Notes under the pieces: generated by a model
Databases searched by the model: none
Told to the model about the DNA's origin: nothing
The model's input: the letters and a program-made list of their open reading frames with translations, nothing else
Shown here: in pieces, positions 8,336 through 15,826 of the stretch
Position numbering within the stretch: position 1 is the stretch's first letter
How the letters are laid out: each line of letters starts with the position of its first letter
Made by a program: the position numbers and the translations under genes
Assembly: GCA_934678955.1 (NCBI GenBank)
Contig: CAKUSI010000022.1
Span: 1-25,759 of the forward strand
Direction: 5' to 3'
Source of the DNA: an uncultured Austwickia sp.
Lineage (GTDB): Bacteria > Actinomycetota > Actinomycetes > Actinomycetales > Dermatophilaceae
DNA: 25,759 nucleotides

Positions 8336-8373
8336 GTTTCCCGACCGTCACCCCCGTGTTTCCCACGTGTTAC
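8336..8373 (-). promoter_or_regulatory. Double GlnR operator (a1-b1-a2-b2) of glnA
   Basis: On the minus strand, GTAAC-N6-GAAAC (8373 to 8358) is followed after exactly 6 nt by GTGAC-N6-GAAAC (8351 to 8336). Each box matches the actinobacterial GlnR consensus gTnAc-N6-GaAAc at every defined position. The two boxes repeat at 22 bp, two helical turns, as described for Streptomyces and mycobacterial nitrogen genes. The operator sits 75-112 bp upstream of the glnA start, just before a candidate -10. GlnR is therefore predicted to control glnA directly by nitrogen status. The glnR gene is not in the window. Confidence 0.9.
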
Positions 8374-8510
8374 GCGGGTGTCGGGCGTGCTCGACGGCGT
8401 CGAGCGGAGCGCTGCGAGTGGGCCCGGGCGGCATCGTCGGGCCCGTCGTCACCGGCGAGCAGACTAGCGCCGCCCTCCTTTCGGAGGTCCACCCGACCGG
8501 CGCTCGGACG

Positions 8511-8516
8511 TAGGGT
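8511..8516 (+). promoter_or_regulatory. -10 element of the RDD gene (leaderless type)
   Basis: TAGGGT ends 6 nt before the GTG start at 8523, and no Shine-Dalgarno site is present. The start is independently supported by the conserved N-terminal protein sequence, so a leaderless transcript is likely. Confidence 0.6.
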
Positions 8517-8522
8517 GGTGCC

Positions 8523-9002
8523 GTGGTGGATCGGCGGGACATCGGATCGTGGCTGGCAGGGCCGCAGCTGGGGCGGACCGACGCGTCGGACGGTGAGATC
8601 CGTCACCGCGGCGCCCGGCTCGGTCTGCCCGCGCACGGCCGGGGGTCGATGGCAGGCACCGGCCGACGCATCGTGGCGCTGCTGATCGACTGGACGCTGT
8701 GCCAGCTGATCGCGGCGGCTTTCCTCGGCTACTCGCTCGGGCAGAACTCCGGACTGACGATGTTCGCCCCGCTGCTGGTCTTCGTGGTCGAGAACATCCT
8801 GATGGTCGCCACACTGGGGCAGACCGTCGGGCACCGGCTGCTCGGGATGCGCGTGACCGCCCTGGGTCGCGGTTACGTCGGCCCGGCGCGCGCCACGTTG
8901 CGCACCCTGCTGCTGGCCGTAGTCATCCCGGCCGTCGTGTGGGATGCGGACGGCCGGGGACTGCACGACAAGGCCGCGGGGACGGTCCTCGTCCGGACCT
9001 GA
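8523..9002 (+). CDS. RDD family membrane protein
   Basis: This 159-aa protein has an RDD domain from about residue 43: GRRIVALLIDW (the R-D-D-like signature in TM1), a second hydrophobic helix around MFAPLLVFVVENILM, then TLGQTVGHRLLGMRV and the closing DADGRGLHDKAAGTVLV. The N-terminal 40 residues, with RRDIGSWLAGP and RLGLP, resemble the conserved cytoplasmic lead of actinobacterial homologues, which supports the GTG 8523 start. The function of RDD proteins is poorly known; some are linked to ion transport. It is divergent from glnA and converges on the DUF4191 gene, a conserved neighbourhood. The strand and leaderless signal suggest its own monocistronic promoter. Confidence 0.93.
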   Translation: MVDRRDIGSWLAGPQLGRTDASDGEIRHRGARLGLPAHGRGSMAGTGRRIVALLIDWTLCQLIAAAFLGYSLGQNSGLTMFAPLLVFVVENILMVATLGQTVGHRLLGMRVTALGRGYVGPARATLRTLLLAVVIPAVVWDADGRGLHDKAAGTVLVRT

Positions 9003-9037
9003 CGCGCGATTCGTCCCGAGGCAGGCGCGGGCCGCGC

Positions 9038-9784
9038 TCAGCGGGGAACGTGCTTGCCGCGCAACCTGTTCGGGTCGATCCCTGCGGGAAGCGGGGGGCG
9101 GACCCCGCCGATCGATCGCAGCCGCTTGTCGACGACCGGCACCTCGTGTTTGGTCAGCTGCTTGTCCAGCTTGTTCATCCGCGGGATCAGCTCGGCGATG
9201 TCCACGACCTCCGGGCCCTTGCCCGCGCCGACTCGGAAGCCGTGCACCGGCACGTTCGGCACCAGACGGGCCGTGCGGCGCCGTTCGGCAGCGAGCAGCT
9301 TGGCGGCCTTGGCGGCCGGGCCTTCCGCGATCAGGACCACGCCGGCGCGGCCCACCGCGCGATACACGATCGCCGCCTGGCGCGGGTCGCGCGAGCCGCC
9401 CGCGTCCGCGGCGATCGGCTCCTGCTGGTAGCTCCAGCCGCGCCGGATCGAGGACAGGGCCGCGCCCACTTCGCCGGGTTGACCGGAGATCCGCTGGTAC
9501 GCGCCGCGTTCCGCCCGCTTGGCGGTCAGCCACAACGCGGGCAGCGCGCCCAGCATCGCGCCGAGGATGCCCCAGTAGATCATCTGCCCCGTCGACCCCC
9601 CGCCGAGGAAGCGCGCGACGACGACGCCGAGCAGCACGCCGACGCCGAGGCACAGGGCGATCCACAACGGGAGCCGCGGGTCGGCGGAGCGCGCCAGCCG
9701 GAAGACCTGCCCGAACTGCGCGAAGCGGTTCTTCATGCGGGCGCCGAAGCTGGGGCGGTTGGGGTCCTTCTTCTTGCGGGCCAT
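9038..9784 (-). CDS. DUF4191 domain-containing membrane protein
   Basis: The 248-aa protein has a basic N-terminus (MARKKKDPNRPSFGARMKNR) and two hydrophobic helices at about residues 40-60 and 68-85. A long soluble domain follows, with YQRISGQPGEVGAAL, WSYQQEPIAAD, RDPRQAAIVYRAVGRAGVVL and RKxRR-like basic stretches. This is the DUF4191 family, found almost only in Actinobacteria and usually beside lipA. Its function is unknown. The ATG at 9784 is chosen over the 96-codon upstream frame because the family begins with this short basic peptide. It lies 65 bp downstream of lipA on the same strand and may be co-transcribed with it. Confidence 0.93.
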   Translation of the reverse strand: MARKKKDPNRPSFGARMKNRFAQFGQVFRLARSADPRLPLWIALCLGVGVLLGVVVARFLGGGSTGQMIYWGILGAMLGALPALWLTAKRAERGAYQRISGQPGEVGAALSSIRRGWSYQQEPIAADAGGSRDPRQAAIVYRAVGRAGVVLIAEGPAAKAAKLLAAERRRTARLVPNVPVHGFRVGAGKGPEVVDIAELIPRMNKLDKQLTKHEVPVVDKRLRSIGGVRPPLPAGIDPNRLRGKHVPR

Positions 9785-9849
9785 GGCTGCGGGCGTCCTT
9801 CGCGAGTCGGTCGAGCAGGTGGAACGTGAAGCGCTGGGTCGGGGTTCTG

Positions 9850-10881
9850 CTAGGGCGCCGTGGCGCGGGCGGCGTGGGCGGCCATGAGGCTGGATGCCTC
9901 CTGGCGGGCGGGCGCGTGACGGCGCTCGCCGAGGTGGGCGAGGTGGGCGGGCAGCTCCCGCCCGGAGGCTGCCATGGCCTGGGCCCACAGGCGGCCGGCG
10001 CGGTAGCTCGATCGGACCAGCGGGCCCGCCATGACGCCCGCGAAGCCGCGGTCCGTCGCGTACTGCGACCACGCCACGAACTCCTCCGGCTTCACCCAGC
10101 GGTCCACCGGGTGGTGGCGAGCCGACGGGCGCAGGTATTGGGTGATCGTGAGGATGTCGCAGCCCACCGACGCGAGGTCGTCGATCGCGCGGGCGATCTC
10201 GTCCTCGTGCTCACCGAGCCCGAGGATCAGGTTCGACTTCGTGACGAGGCCGGACTGCCGGGCCATCGCGAGCACCAGCAGGGACTTGTCGTAGCTGAAC
10301 GCCGGGCGGATCTGGGAGAAGATGCGCGGCACGGTCTCCAGGTTGTGGGCGAAGACCTCGGGTCGCGCGTCGAAGACCTGCCCCACCAGCTCGGGTCGGG
10401 CCCCGAAGTCCGGCGGCAGGATCTCCACCCCGGTGGCCGGGTTGGCTTCGTGGATGGCGCGCACCGTGTCCGCATACAGACCTGCGGCCCCGTCCGGCTG
10501 GTCGTCGCGCGCGACACCCGTCACCGTGGCATACCGCAACCCGAGCCGCGCGACCGACTCGGCGACCCGGCGCGGCTCGTCGGTGTCCAGGGCGGCGGGC
10601 CGGCCGGTGGCGATGTCGCAGAAGTCGCAGCGCCGCGTGCACACATCGCCGCCGATGAGGAAGGTCGCCTCGCGGTCCTCCCAGCACTCGAAGATGTTGG
10701 GGCAGCCGGCTTCCTGGCAGACCGTGTGCAGGCCGCCGTCGGCCACCAGCGAACGCATCTGCGTGTATTCCGGCCCCATCGTCGCCGTGGTCCGGATCCA
10801 GCCGGGCTTGCGCTCGATCGGGGTCTGCGCGTTGCGCTCCTCGATGCGCAGCATCTTGCGCCCGTCGGGGGCGAGGCTCAC
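9850..10881 (-). CDS. lipA: Lipoyl synthase
   Basis: The 343-aa radical-SAM enzyme inserts two sulfurs into octanoyl groups on lipoyl domains. The auxiliary cluster motif is C55-X4-C60-X5-C66 ([12 protein letters not shown]) and the radical-SAM motif is C81-X3-C85-X2-C88 (CTRRCDFC). [18 protein letters not shown] and the C-terminal RSSYRAG, whose Ser ligates the auxiliary cluster, are also present. The start is GTG 10881 with GAAGGAG 6 nt upstream. The C-terminus carries an Ala/Arg-rich tail of about 25 residues. It follows lipB on the same strand after a 151-bp gap, so it may also have its own promoter. Its likely local substrate is SucB, encoded nearby. Confidence 0.98.
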   Translation of the reverse strand: MSLAPDGRKMLRIEERNAQTPIERKPGWIRTTATMGPEYTQMRSLVADGGLHTVCQEAGCPNIFECWEDREATFLIGGDVCTRRCDFCDIATGRPAALDTDEPRRVAESVARLGLRYATVTGVARDDQPDGAAGLYADTVRAIHEANPATGVEILPPDFGARPELVGQVFDARPEVFAHNLETVPRIFSQIRPAFSYDKSLLVLAMARQSGLVTKSNLILGLGEHEDEIARAIDDLASVGCDILTITQYLRPSARHHPVDRWVKPEEFVAWSQYATDRGFAGVMAGPLVRSSYRAGRLWAQAMAASGRELPAHLAHLGERRHAPARQEASSLMAAHAARATAP

Positions 10882-11032
10882 CGGCTGCTCCTTCGCTGAT
10901 CAGGGCTTTCAACCCGCAAGGGGGCCGTCAGCGCGTCCTGGCGCCGCGGCGACGCGGGGGTGTCGTCCCAGGGTACGCCGTGGCTGCACGGTGGCGCCGC
11001 CCGCCGTCGCGGCGCGGGGCGCCTGCCCGCGC

Positions 11033-11701
11033 TCAGCGACTGGGGGCCGCCGCGGAGGCGAGGACGTCGCCGAGGTGGAGTTCGGCAAGCGGGACGACGT
11101 CGGCCACGCCGACGTGGCGTCCCAGCTCGAGGGTCAGGGAGGTCACCCCGGCACCGACGATGCCGCACGGGATGATCACGCTGCTCCAGGACAGGTCGCA
11201 ATCGCAGTTGAGGGCGAACCCGTGCATGGTGACGCCTTGGCTGACGCGCACGCCGATCTGGCCGAGCTTGCGCTCCGGGCGGGGCAGGCCGCCGGGGCCG
11301 CCGTGGTCCGCGGGCACCCAGACGCCGCTGCGCCCCGGCACCCGCATGGTGTCCAGGCCGACGTCCGCGCAGATCCGCATCATGACGTCCTCGAGGCGGC
11401 GGACGTGGGCGACGACGTCGACGGGGTGGGGGAGCCGCACGATCGGATAGCCGACGAGCTGCCCCGGGCCGTGCCAGGTGATCTTGCCGCCCCGGTCGAC
11501 GTCGATGACCGGGGTACCGTCCAGCGGTCGCTCGTGCGCCTCGGTGCGCTTGCCGGCCGTGTAGACGGCCGCGTGCTCGAGCAGGAGCACCGTGTCGGGC
11601 GTGGCGCCGGCGACGACCCTCGCGTGGACCTCGCGCTGCCGCTCCCAGGCGGCGCGGTAGTCGGCGTAGTGGGGGCCGTAACCGAGGTGCTCGACGCGCA
11701 T
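11033..11701 (-). CDS. lipB: Lipoyl(octanoyl) transferase
   Basis: The 222-aa enzyme moves octanoyl from acyl carrier protein to the lipoyl lysine of target proteins through a Cys thioester. Visible motifs are [32 protein letters not shown], the catalytic Lys145 in [21 protein letters not shown] and the catalytic Cys179 in IIPCGI. The start at ATG 11701 gives the family length; the 74-codon upstream extension is out-of-frame-like sequence. No Shine-Dalgarno site is present, but TACAGT lies 7 nt upstream, so the mRNA is probably leaderless. It supplies octanoylated protein to LipA, encoded just downstream. Divergent from the kinase at 11865. Confidence 0.97.
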   Translation of the reverse strand: MRVEHLGYGPHYADYRAAWERQREVHARVVAGATPDTVLLLEHAAVYTAGKRTEAHERPLDGTPVIDVDRGGKITWHGPGQLVGYPIVRLPHPVDVVAHVRRLEDVMMRICADVGLDTMRVPGRSGVWVPADHGGPGGLPRPERKLGQIGVRVSQGVTMHGFALNCDCDLSWSSVIIPCGIVGAGVTSLTLELGRHVGVADVVPLAELHLGDVLASAAAPSR

Positions 11702-11708
11702 GCGGACC

Positions 11709-11714
11709 ACTGTA
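11709..11714 (-). promoter_or_regulatory. -10 element of lipB (leaderless type)
   Basis: TACAGT on the minus strand ends 7 nt before the lipB ATG at 11701. With no Shine-Dalgarno site in between, transcription is predicted to begin at the A of the start codon. No clear -35 hexamer is seen. Confidence 0.6.
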
Positions 11715-11864
11715 GGCGTCCACAGCCTCGCCGCCCGGACGGACCGCGGCGCGCGCCTGTGGACGGAGACCCGCGGCGGTGCGCCGGCGCGCAGACTGTG
11801 CGGGGCGCAGCGGGCCCGACGGTTCGCCCGGGCTCTGAACGGCAGGTATGGGGAGGGAGGCGAG

Positions 11865-13562
11865 ATGACGGCCAACGGGAACCGCGCTCCGGGCGGCGAC
11901 CCGCCGATCGTTCCGGGGTTCACCGTGGGGCGACGCTGCGGGGTCGGCTCCTCGGCGCACGTCTACGTGGCCCGGCGGGACCTGGACGGATTGCCCTGCG
12001 CGCTCAAGGTGGAGCGGGAACCGGGCGTAGCTGCGGAGTCGTTCGAGCGCGAGGCCGAGGTGTTGACGCGGATCCGCGCGCCCGGGCTGATCCGCCTACA
12101 CGACAGGACGTATGCCACGGACGGGCGGCGGGTGCTGGTGCTGGAGCTGTGCGGCGGCGGGACCGTGCGAGCGATCGTCGCGGCGCGCGGGCGTCTCCTG
12201 CCGCGCGAGACGCTCGGCGTGCTGCGTCGGGCGGCGGTCGCGCTCGCCGCGCTGCACGACGACGGGTACACGCACGGGGATGTCTGCGCGGCCAACGTGC
12301 TGGTGGCCGCGGACGGCGCCGCCGTGCTCGCCGACCTGGGGCGGGCGCGCGTCCCGGGCGCCTCGATGGCGGCGTACGGGACCGACGGCTATCTGGCGCC
12401 CGAGCTGTCCTGGGGCGCGGACCCGACTCCGGCCGCCGACGTCTACGCGCTCGGTGCCCTGGGATGGGCGATGCTCACGGGTGTCGTGCCGGACGACCTC
12501 CCGATCGACCGCGACCCCCTGGATCGGGTGGTCGGCTGCCCGGCGCCGCTCCGGGAGGCGATCCTGCGCTGTCTGGCGCCGGATCCAGCGCGGCGCCCGG
12601 GAGCGGTGCAGCTGCTGGGCCTGTTGACGACGCTCGGAGGCGATGAACCGCTGGCGCTGCCGGACGGGCCGGGCCTCGGTGGTGCGCTGACGTACCGGAT
12701 CGACGGCGCGCCGGCGCCCGGGCACGACGAGGCGGGAGGGGCCGGCGGCACCGCCGAGGCGGTGGGCTCTTCGCCCATCCAGCGGGCCGGGCGGCACCGG
12801 CCGGCAGGCCCGGACGACGGGCGGTCCCCGCGGGTCCTGAGGGTGTTGGCCGCGGTGACGGGGCCGCGGGCGCGGGCAGCGGCGGCCTTGGGGCTCGGCG
12901 CGATGGTGGCGGTGGCGGGCTGGGCCGGTCTCGCGGCGTGGCGCGAGGCGCGAGAGGTCGCGCTGGCCGACGCTTCTCGGAGCGTCGCCCCCGTCCTCCC
13001 GGCCACCGCGACGACGCCGGAGGATGGCGCGCCGGAAGACATACCGGACGGGGCGAAGGCCGCAGACTCGATCCCGGGAATGGGAAAAGACTCAAAGACC
13101 CATGAGGAGAGCCCCGCTGGGGTCGTCGTCGCGGAGGGGGTGTCGCCCTCCTCGAGCAAGGAGGCGCAGACCCCTGCGGATGCCTTGCCCGATCTGCTGC
13201 GCCGGCTGGCGCTCGCCTACGCCCACGCGGAGCCGTCGCTGCTGGACGGGGTGTACGTCGCCGCCACCCCTGCGCTCGCGCAGGCGCGCGCCGACGTCGA
13301 GCGCCTGCGGCGCACGGACCTTCGGTACGAGGGGCTGTCGTACGCCGTGCGGAGCGTGGCCGACCGCTCAGCCGTGGACGCCGCCGGGCCGTCTCGAGAG
13401 GCGCGTCTGGTGGCCGTGGTGGACACCGGCCCCTACAAGGTCGTCGACGGTGCTGTGACCACCGCGGTCGAAGGCACTCCTGGACAACCGACGGTCGTGA
13501 CGCTGCGCTGGTCAGGGGACGGCTGGCGGATCGCTGCGCTCGAGGCCTCCGCCCCGAGCTGA
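11865..13562 (+). CDS. Membrane Ser/Thr protein kinase with HGD/DLG motifs and external sensor-like domain
   Basis: The 565-aa protein has an N-terminal Hanks-type kinase domain (about 20-265) with glycine loop GVGSSAHV, Lys48 in CALKVE, the alpha-C Glu in FEREAEVL, a catalytic loop HGDVCAAN (His137, Asp139, Asn144), DLG at 157-159 and LAPEL near 178. Key catalytic residues are kept, but HRD is HGD and DFG is DLG, so it is a non-RD type. A Pro/Gly/Ala-rich linker leads to one hydrophobic helix (about 337-360). An acidic Thr/Ser-rich stalk and a folded domain of about 125 residues follow, presumably outside the cell; I do not recognise that domain. ATG 11865 has GGGAGG 4 nt upstream. It lies between lipB (divergent) and sucB (convergent). 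A weakly active kinase or pseudokinase is possible. Confidence 0.85.
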   Translation: MTANGNRAPGGDPPIVPGFTVGRRCGVGSSAHVYVARRDLDGLPCALKVEREPGVAAESFEREAEVLTRIRAPGLIRLHDRTYATDGRRVLVLELCGGGTVRAIVAARGRLLPRETLGVLRRAAVALAALHDDGYTHGDVCAANVLVAADGAAVLADLGRARVPGASMAAYGTDGYLAPELSWGADPTPAADVYALGALGWAMLTGVVPDDLPIDRDPLDRVVGCPAPLREAILRCLAPDPARRPGAVQLLGLLTTLGGDEPLALPDGPGLGGALTYRIDGAPAPGHDEAGGAGGTAEAVGSSPIQRAGRHRPAGPDDGRSPRVLRVLAAVTGPRARAAAALGLGAMVAVAGWAGLAAWREAREVALADASRSVAPVLPATATTPEDGAPEDIPDGAKAADSIPGMGKDSKTHEESPAGVVVAEGVSPSSSKEAQTPADALPDLLRRLALAYAHAEPSLLDGVYVAATPALAQARADVERLRRTDLRYEGLSYAVRSVADRSAVDAAGPSREARLVAVVDTGPYKVVDGAVTTAVEGTPGQPTVVTLRWSGDGWRIAALEASAPS

Positions 13563-13570
13563 CAGCCCGA

Positions 13571-13637
13571 CGGGTTGGCACCACGGGGTTGGCACGGGGT
13601 TGGCACCACGGGGTCGGCGCCACGGGGTTGGCACGAC
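13571..13637. repeat. Five tandem units of a 14-bp repeat between kinase and sucB
   Basis: The units begin at 13571, 13585, 13596, 13610 and 13624. The consensus is GGGGTTGGCACCAC. Unit 2 lacks the last 3 nt and unit 4 has two substitutions. The array starts 8 bp after the kinase stop and ends just before a hairpin. It is intergenic, between convergent genes, and I do not know the family. Confidence 0.8.
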
Positions 13638-13640
13638 GAA

Positions 13641-13668
13641 GGGTGGCAGGCCCGCAGGCCCGCCACCC
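13641..13668. terminator. Terminator-like hairpin between convergent kinase and sucB
   Basis: A 12-bp stem with one A-C mismatch (13641-13652 with 13657-13668) and loop CGCA lies 78 nt after the kinase stop and 48 nt beyond the sucB stop. The G/C-rich stem without a U-tract could serve both strands. Confidence 0.6.
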
Positions 13669-13676
13669 TGGTCAAT

Positions 13677-13704
13677 CGCGTGCGATCCGTCGCGTGCGAT
13701 CCGT
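13677..13704. repeat. Two perfect tandem copies of a 14-bp unit
   Basis: CGCGTGCGATCCGT occurs twice in direct succession (13677-13690, 13691-13704) immediately downstream of the sucB stop, and a partial third copy may begin at 13705. The unit differs in sequence from the neighbouring 14-bp array. Confidence 0.7.
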
Positions 13705-13716
13705 CGTCGTGCGCGC

Positions 13717-15555
13717 TCAGACCTCGAAGGCGCCCTCTTCGAGGCGCGCCTTGAGCGCCGACAGATACCGGCCCGCGTCCGCGCCGTCGACGATGCGGTG
13801 GTCATAGGTGAGGCAGAGGTACATGACCGAGCGGATCGCGATCGTGTCCTGGCCGAGGTCGTCCTGCACGACGACGGGCCGCTTCACGATGGCACCCGTG
13901 CCCAGGATGGCGACCTGCGGCTGGTTGATGATCGGCGTGTCGAGCAGCGACCCGTTGCTGCCGATGTTGCTCACCGTGAAGGTGCCGCCACCGAGCTCGT
14001 CCGGCGTCACCTTGTTGGTCCGGGTGCGCTCGGCCAGGTCCGCGATCTTGCGGGCGATCCCGGCGATGTTGAGGTCGCCCGCGTCCTTGACCACCGGCAC
14101 CAGCAGCCCGCGCTCGGTGTCGACGGCGATGCCCAGGTGCTCGGCGCCGTGGTAGACGATCGACTCGCCGTCGATGCTGGCGTTGAGCGACGGGTACTGC
14201 TTGAGCGTTTCCACCGCGGCCAGGCAGATGAACGGGAGGTAGCTGAGCCCCACGCCCTCGCGGGCGACGAAGTCCGCCTTGACCGCGGCGCGCAGCGCGG
14301 CCACCCGGGTCATGTCGACCTCGACCACCGCCGTGAGCTGCGCCGACGTCTGCAGGGACTCGACCATGCGCGCCGCGATGATCTTGCGAAGCCGAGACAT
14401 CTTCTCCGTCGTGCCGCGCTTGACGGACACCTCGGGAGCGGGCCGAGGCGCGGCCTGCGGGGCGCCCGATGCTGCGGCGGGCGCAGCTGCCGGAGCAGGC
14501 GAACCTGCGGGGGCCGCCGCGGCAGGCGGGGGAGCGGCCGCCTTCTTCGCGGCCTCGGCCGCGTCGAGGACGTCCTGCTTGCGGATGCGCCCGCCCACCC
14601 CCGTGCCCGTCAGCGTGGCCAGGTCGACACCGTGGTCGGCCGCCAGCTTGCGCACGAGCGGGGTCACGTAGGACGCCGGGTCGTCATCCGCAGGCGCGGC
14701 AGCGGGCGCCTCCTGCGCCGGGGCCGTCTGCTGTGCCGGGGCCTCCTGCCGCGGCTGCTCCTGCGCCTTTTGAGCAGGGGCCTCTTGCGGCTCGGGCTCG
14801 CTCGGCTTCTCCTGCGCCGGAGGGGGAGCCTCCTCGGGGGCTGCCTGCGCAGGCGCGGCCGAGGTCGACCCGGCGGAGGACCCACCGCCGGAGCCCTCGC
14901 CACCGGAACTCTCGCCCCCGATGATGGCCAGGTCGGCACCGACCGGGACCGTCTCGTCCTCCCCGACCAGGATCTTCGTCAGGACGCCCGCCACGGGCGA
15001 GGGGATCTCGGTGTCGACCTTGTCCGTGGAGACCTCGAGCAGCGGCTCGTCCACCGCCACCTCGTCGCCCTCCGCCTTGAGCCAGCGGGTCACGGTGCCC
15101 TCGGAGACCGACTCGCCGAGGGCGGGCATCGTCACGCGCTCCCCGCCGGTCACCTCGCCGCCACCAGAAGGCGCCGCGGCAGACGGCTCCTGCGTCTGCG
15201 CCTGGGGCTCCTCCTGCGCCGGGGCCTCCTCTGCCGGAGCAGCGGCGGTCTCCTGGGCGGGCGGGGGCTCTTCCGCAGCCGCGGGGGCCTCGCCGGACGA
15301 GCCGCCGGAGGGCGGGGCGCCATCGCCGATGACCGCCAGGTCGGCGCCGACCGGCACGGTCTCGTCCTCGCCGACCAGGATCTCCTGCAGGGTCCCGGAC
15401 ACCGGGGAAGGGATCTCGGTGTCGACCTTGTCCGTCGAGACTTCCAGGAGGGGTTCGTCGACCGCGACAGCATCCCCGACATTCTTCAACCACCGGGTCA
15501 CGGTGCCCTCGGTCACGGATTCACCCAGGGCCGGCATGGTCACGCGCTCGGACAT
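13717..15555 (-). CDS. sucB: 2-oxoglutarate dehydrogenase E2, dihydrolipoamide succinyltransferase
   Basis: The 612-aa protein is the E2 core of an actinobacterial 2-oxo acid dehydrogenase and passes acyl groups from E1 to CoA. Domains in order: lipoyl domain 1 (1-77, Lys43 in STDKVDTEI), an Ala/Pro/Glu-rich linker, lipoyl domain 2 (about 143-219, Lys179 in the same motif), a second long A/P/E/Q linker, and the E1/E3-binding domain (about 292-332: [26 protein letters not shown]). The catalytic domain runs from about 375 to 612, with [14 protein letters not shown] carrying the active His near 585. The ATG at 15555 has AGAGAGG 6 nt upstream. The family name is clear; SucB, DlaT and a shared PDH/OGDH E2 are hard to separate in Actinobacteria. 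The usual neighbour lpd is not next to it here. Confidence 0.93.
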   Translation of the reverse strand: MSERVTMPALGESVTEGTVTRWLKNVGDAVAVDEPLLEVSTDKVDTEIPSPVSGTLQEILVGEDETVPVGADLAVIGDGAPPSGGSSGEAPAAAEEPPPAQETAAAPAEEAPAQEEPQAQTQEPSAAAPSGGGEVTGGERVTMPALGESVSEGTVTRWLKAEGDEVAVDEPLLEVSTDKVDTEIPSPVAGVLTKILVGEDETVPVGADLAIIGGESSGGEGSGGGSSAGSTSAAPAQAAPEEAPPPAQEKPSEPEPQEAPAQKAQEQPRQEAPAQQTAPAQEAPAAAPADDDPASYVTPLVRKLAADHGVDLATLTGTGVGGRIRKQDVLDAAEAAKKAAAPPPAAAAPAGSPAPAAAPAAASGAPQAAPRPAPEVSVKRGTTEKMSRLRKIIAARMVESLQTSAQLTAVVEVDMTRVAALRAAVKADFVAREGVGLSYLPFICLAAVETLKQYPSLNASIDGESIVYHGAEHLGIAVDTERGLLVPVVKDAGDLNIAGIARKIADLAERTRTNKVTPDELGGGTFTVSNIGSNGSLLDTPIINQPQVAILGTGAIVKRPVVVQDDLGQDTIAIRSVMYLCLTYDHRIVDGADAGRYLSALKARLEEGAFEV

Positions 15556-15826
15556 TCGAAGCCTCTCTTCGACGGGTCATCGTGCGATGTTCTCGGTAAG
15601 CATAGGGGGATCGGTCGCTACCCCCGGGTTGCTAGTCCCGCAGGGCGGACGCGCCCCGCAACCCACGGTCCTGCGCCGCCGTTGGCGAGCGGGTGCGTCG
15701 ACCTGCCGGCCCGGCCCACCCAGTCTCGGCGAGGAACCCCGCGGCCGCGTCCTGAAACGCCGGTCCGGCCCCCGCGAAGAAGCCGGGCCCCCTCCGGCGC
15801 CGGCCGCGCGGGCGCGCAGGATCGCC

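Noticed and set aside
15632..15826. A 64-codon in-frame continuation after the acyltransferase TAG stop, with a non-random looking segment GFFAGAGPAFQDAAAGFLAE
   Set aside because: The acyltransferase already ends normally after its SGNH domain, the extension matches no family I know, and open frames of this length are expected by chance here. Conservation of the segment in relatives would reopen it.
15556..15826. tRNA or small RNA in the 271-bp gap upstream of sucB
   Set aside because: No cloverleaf, conserved TTCGA arm or other known RNA pattern is visible; only short GC-rich stems. The gap presumably holds the sucB promoter.
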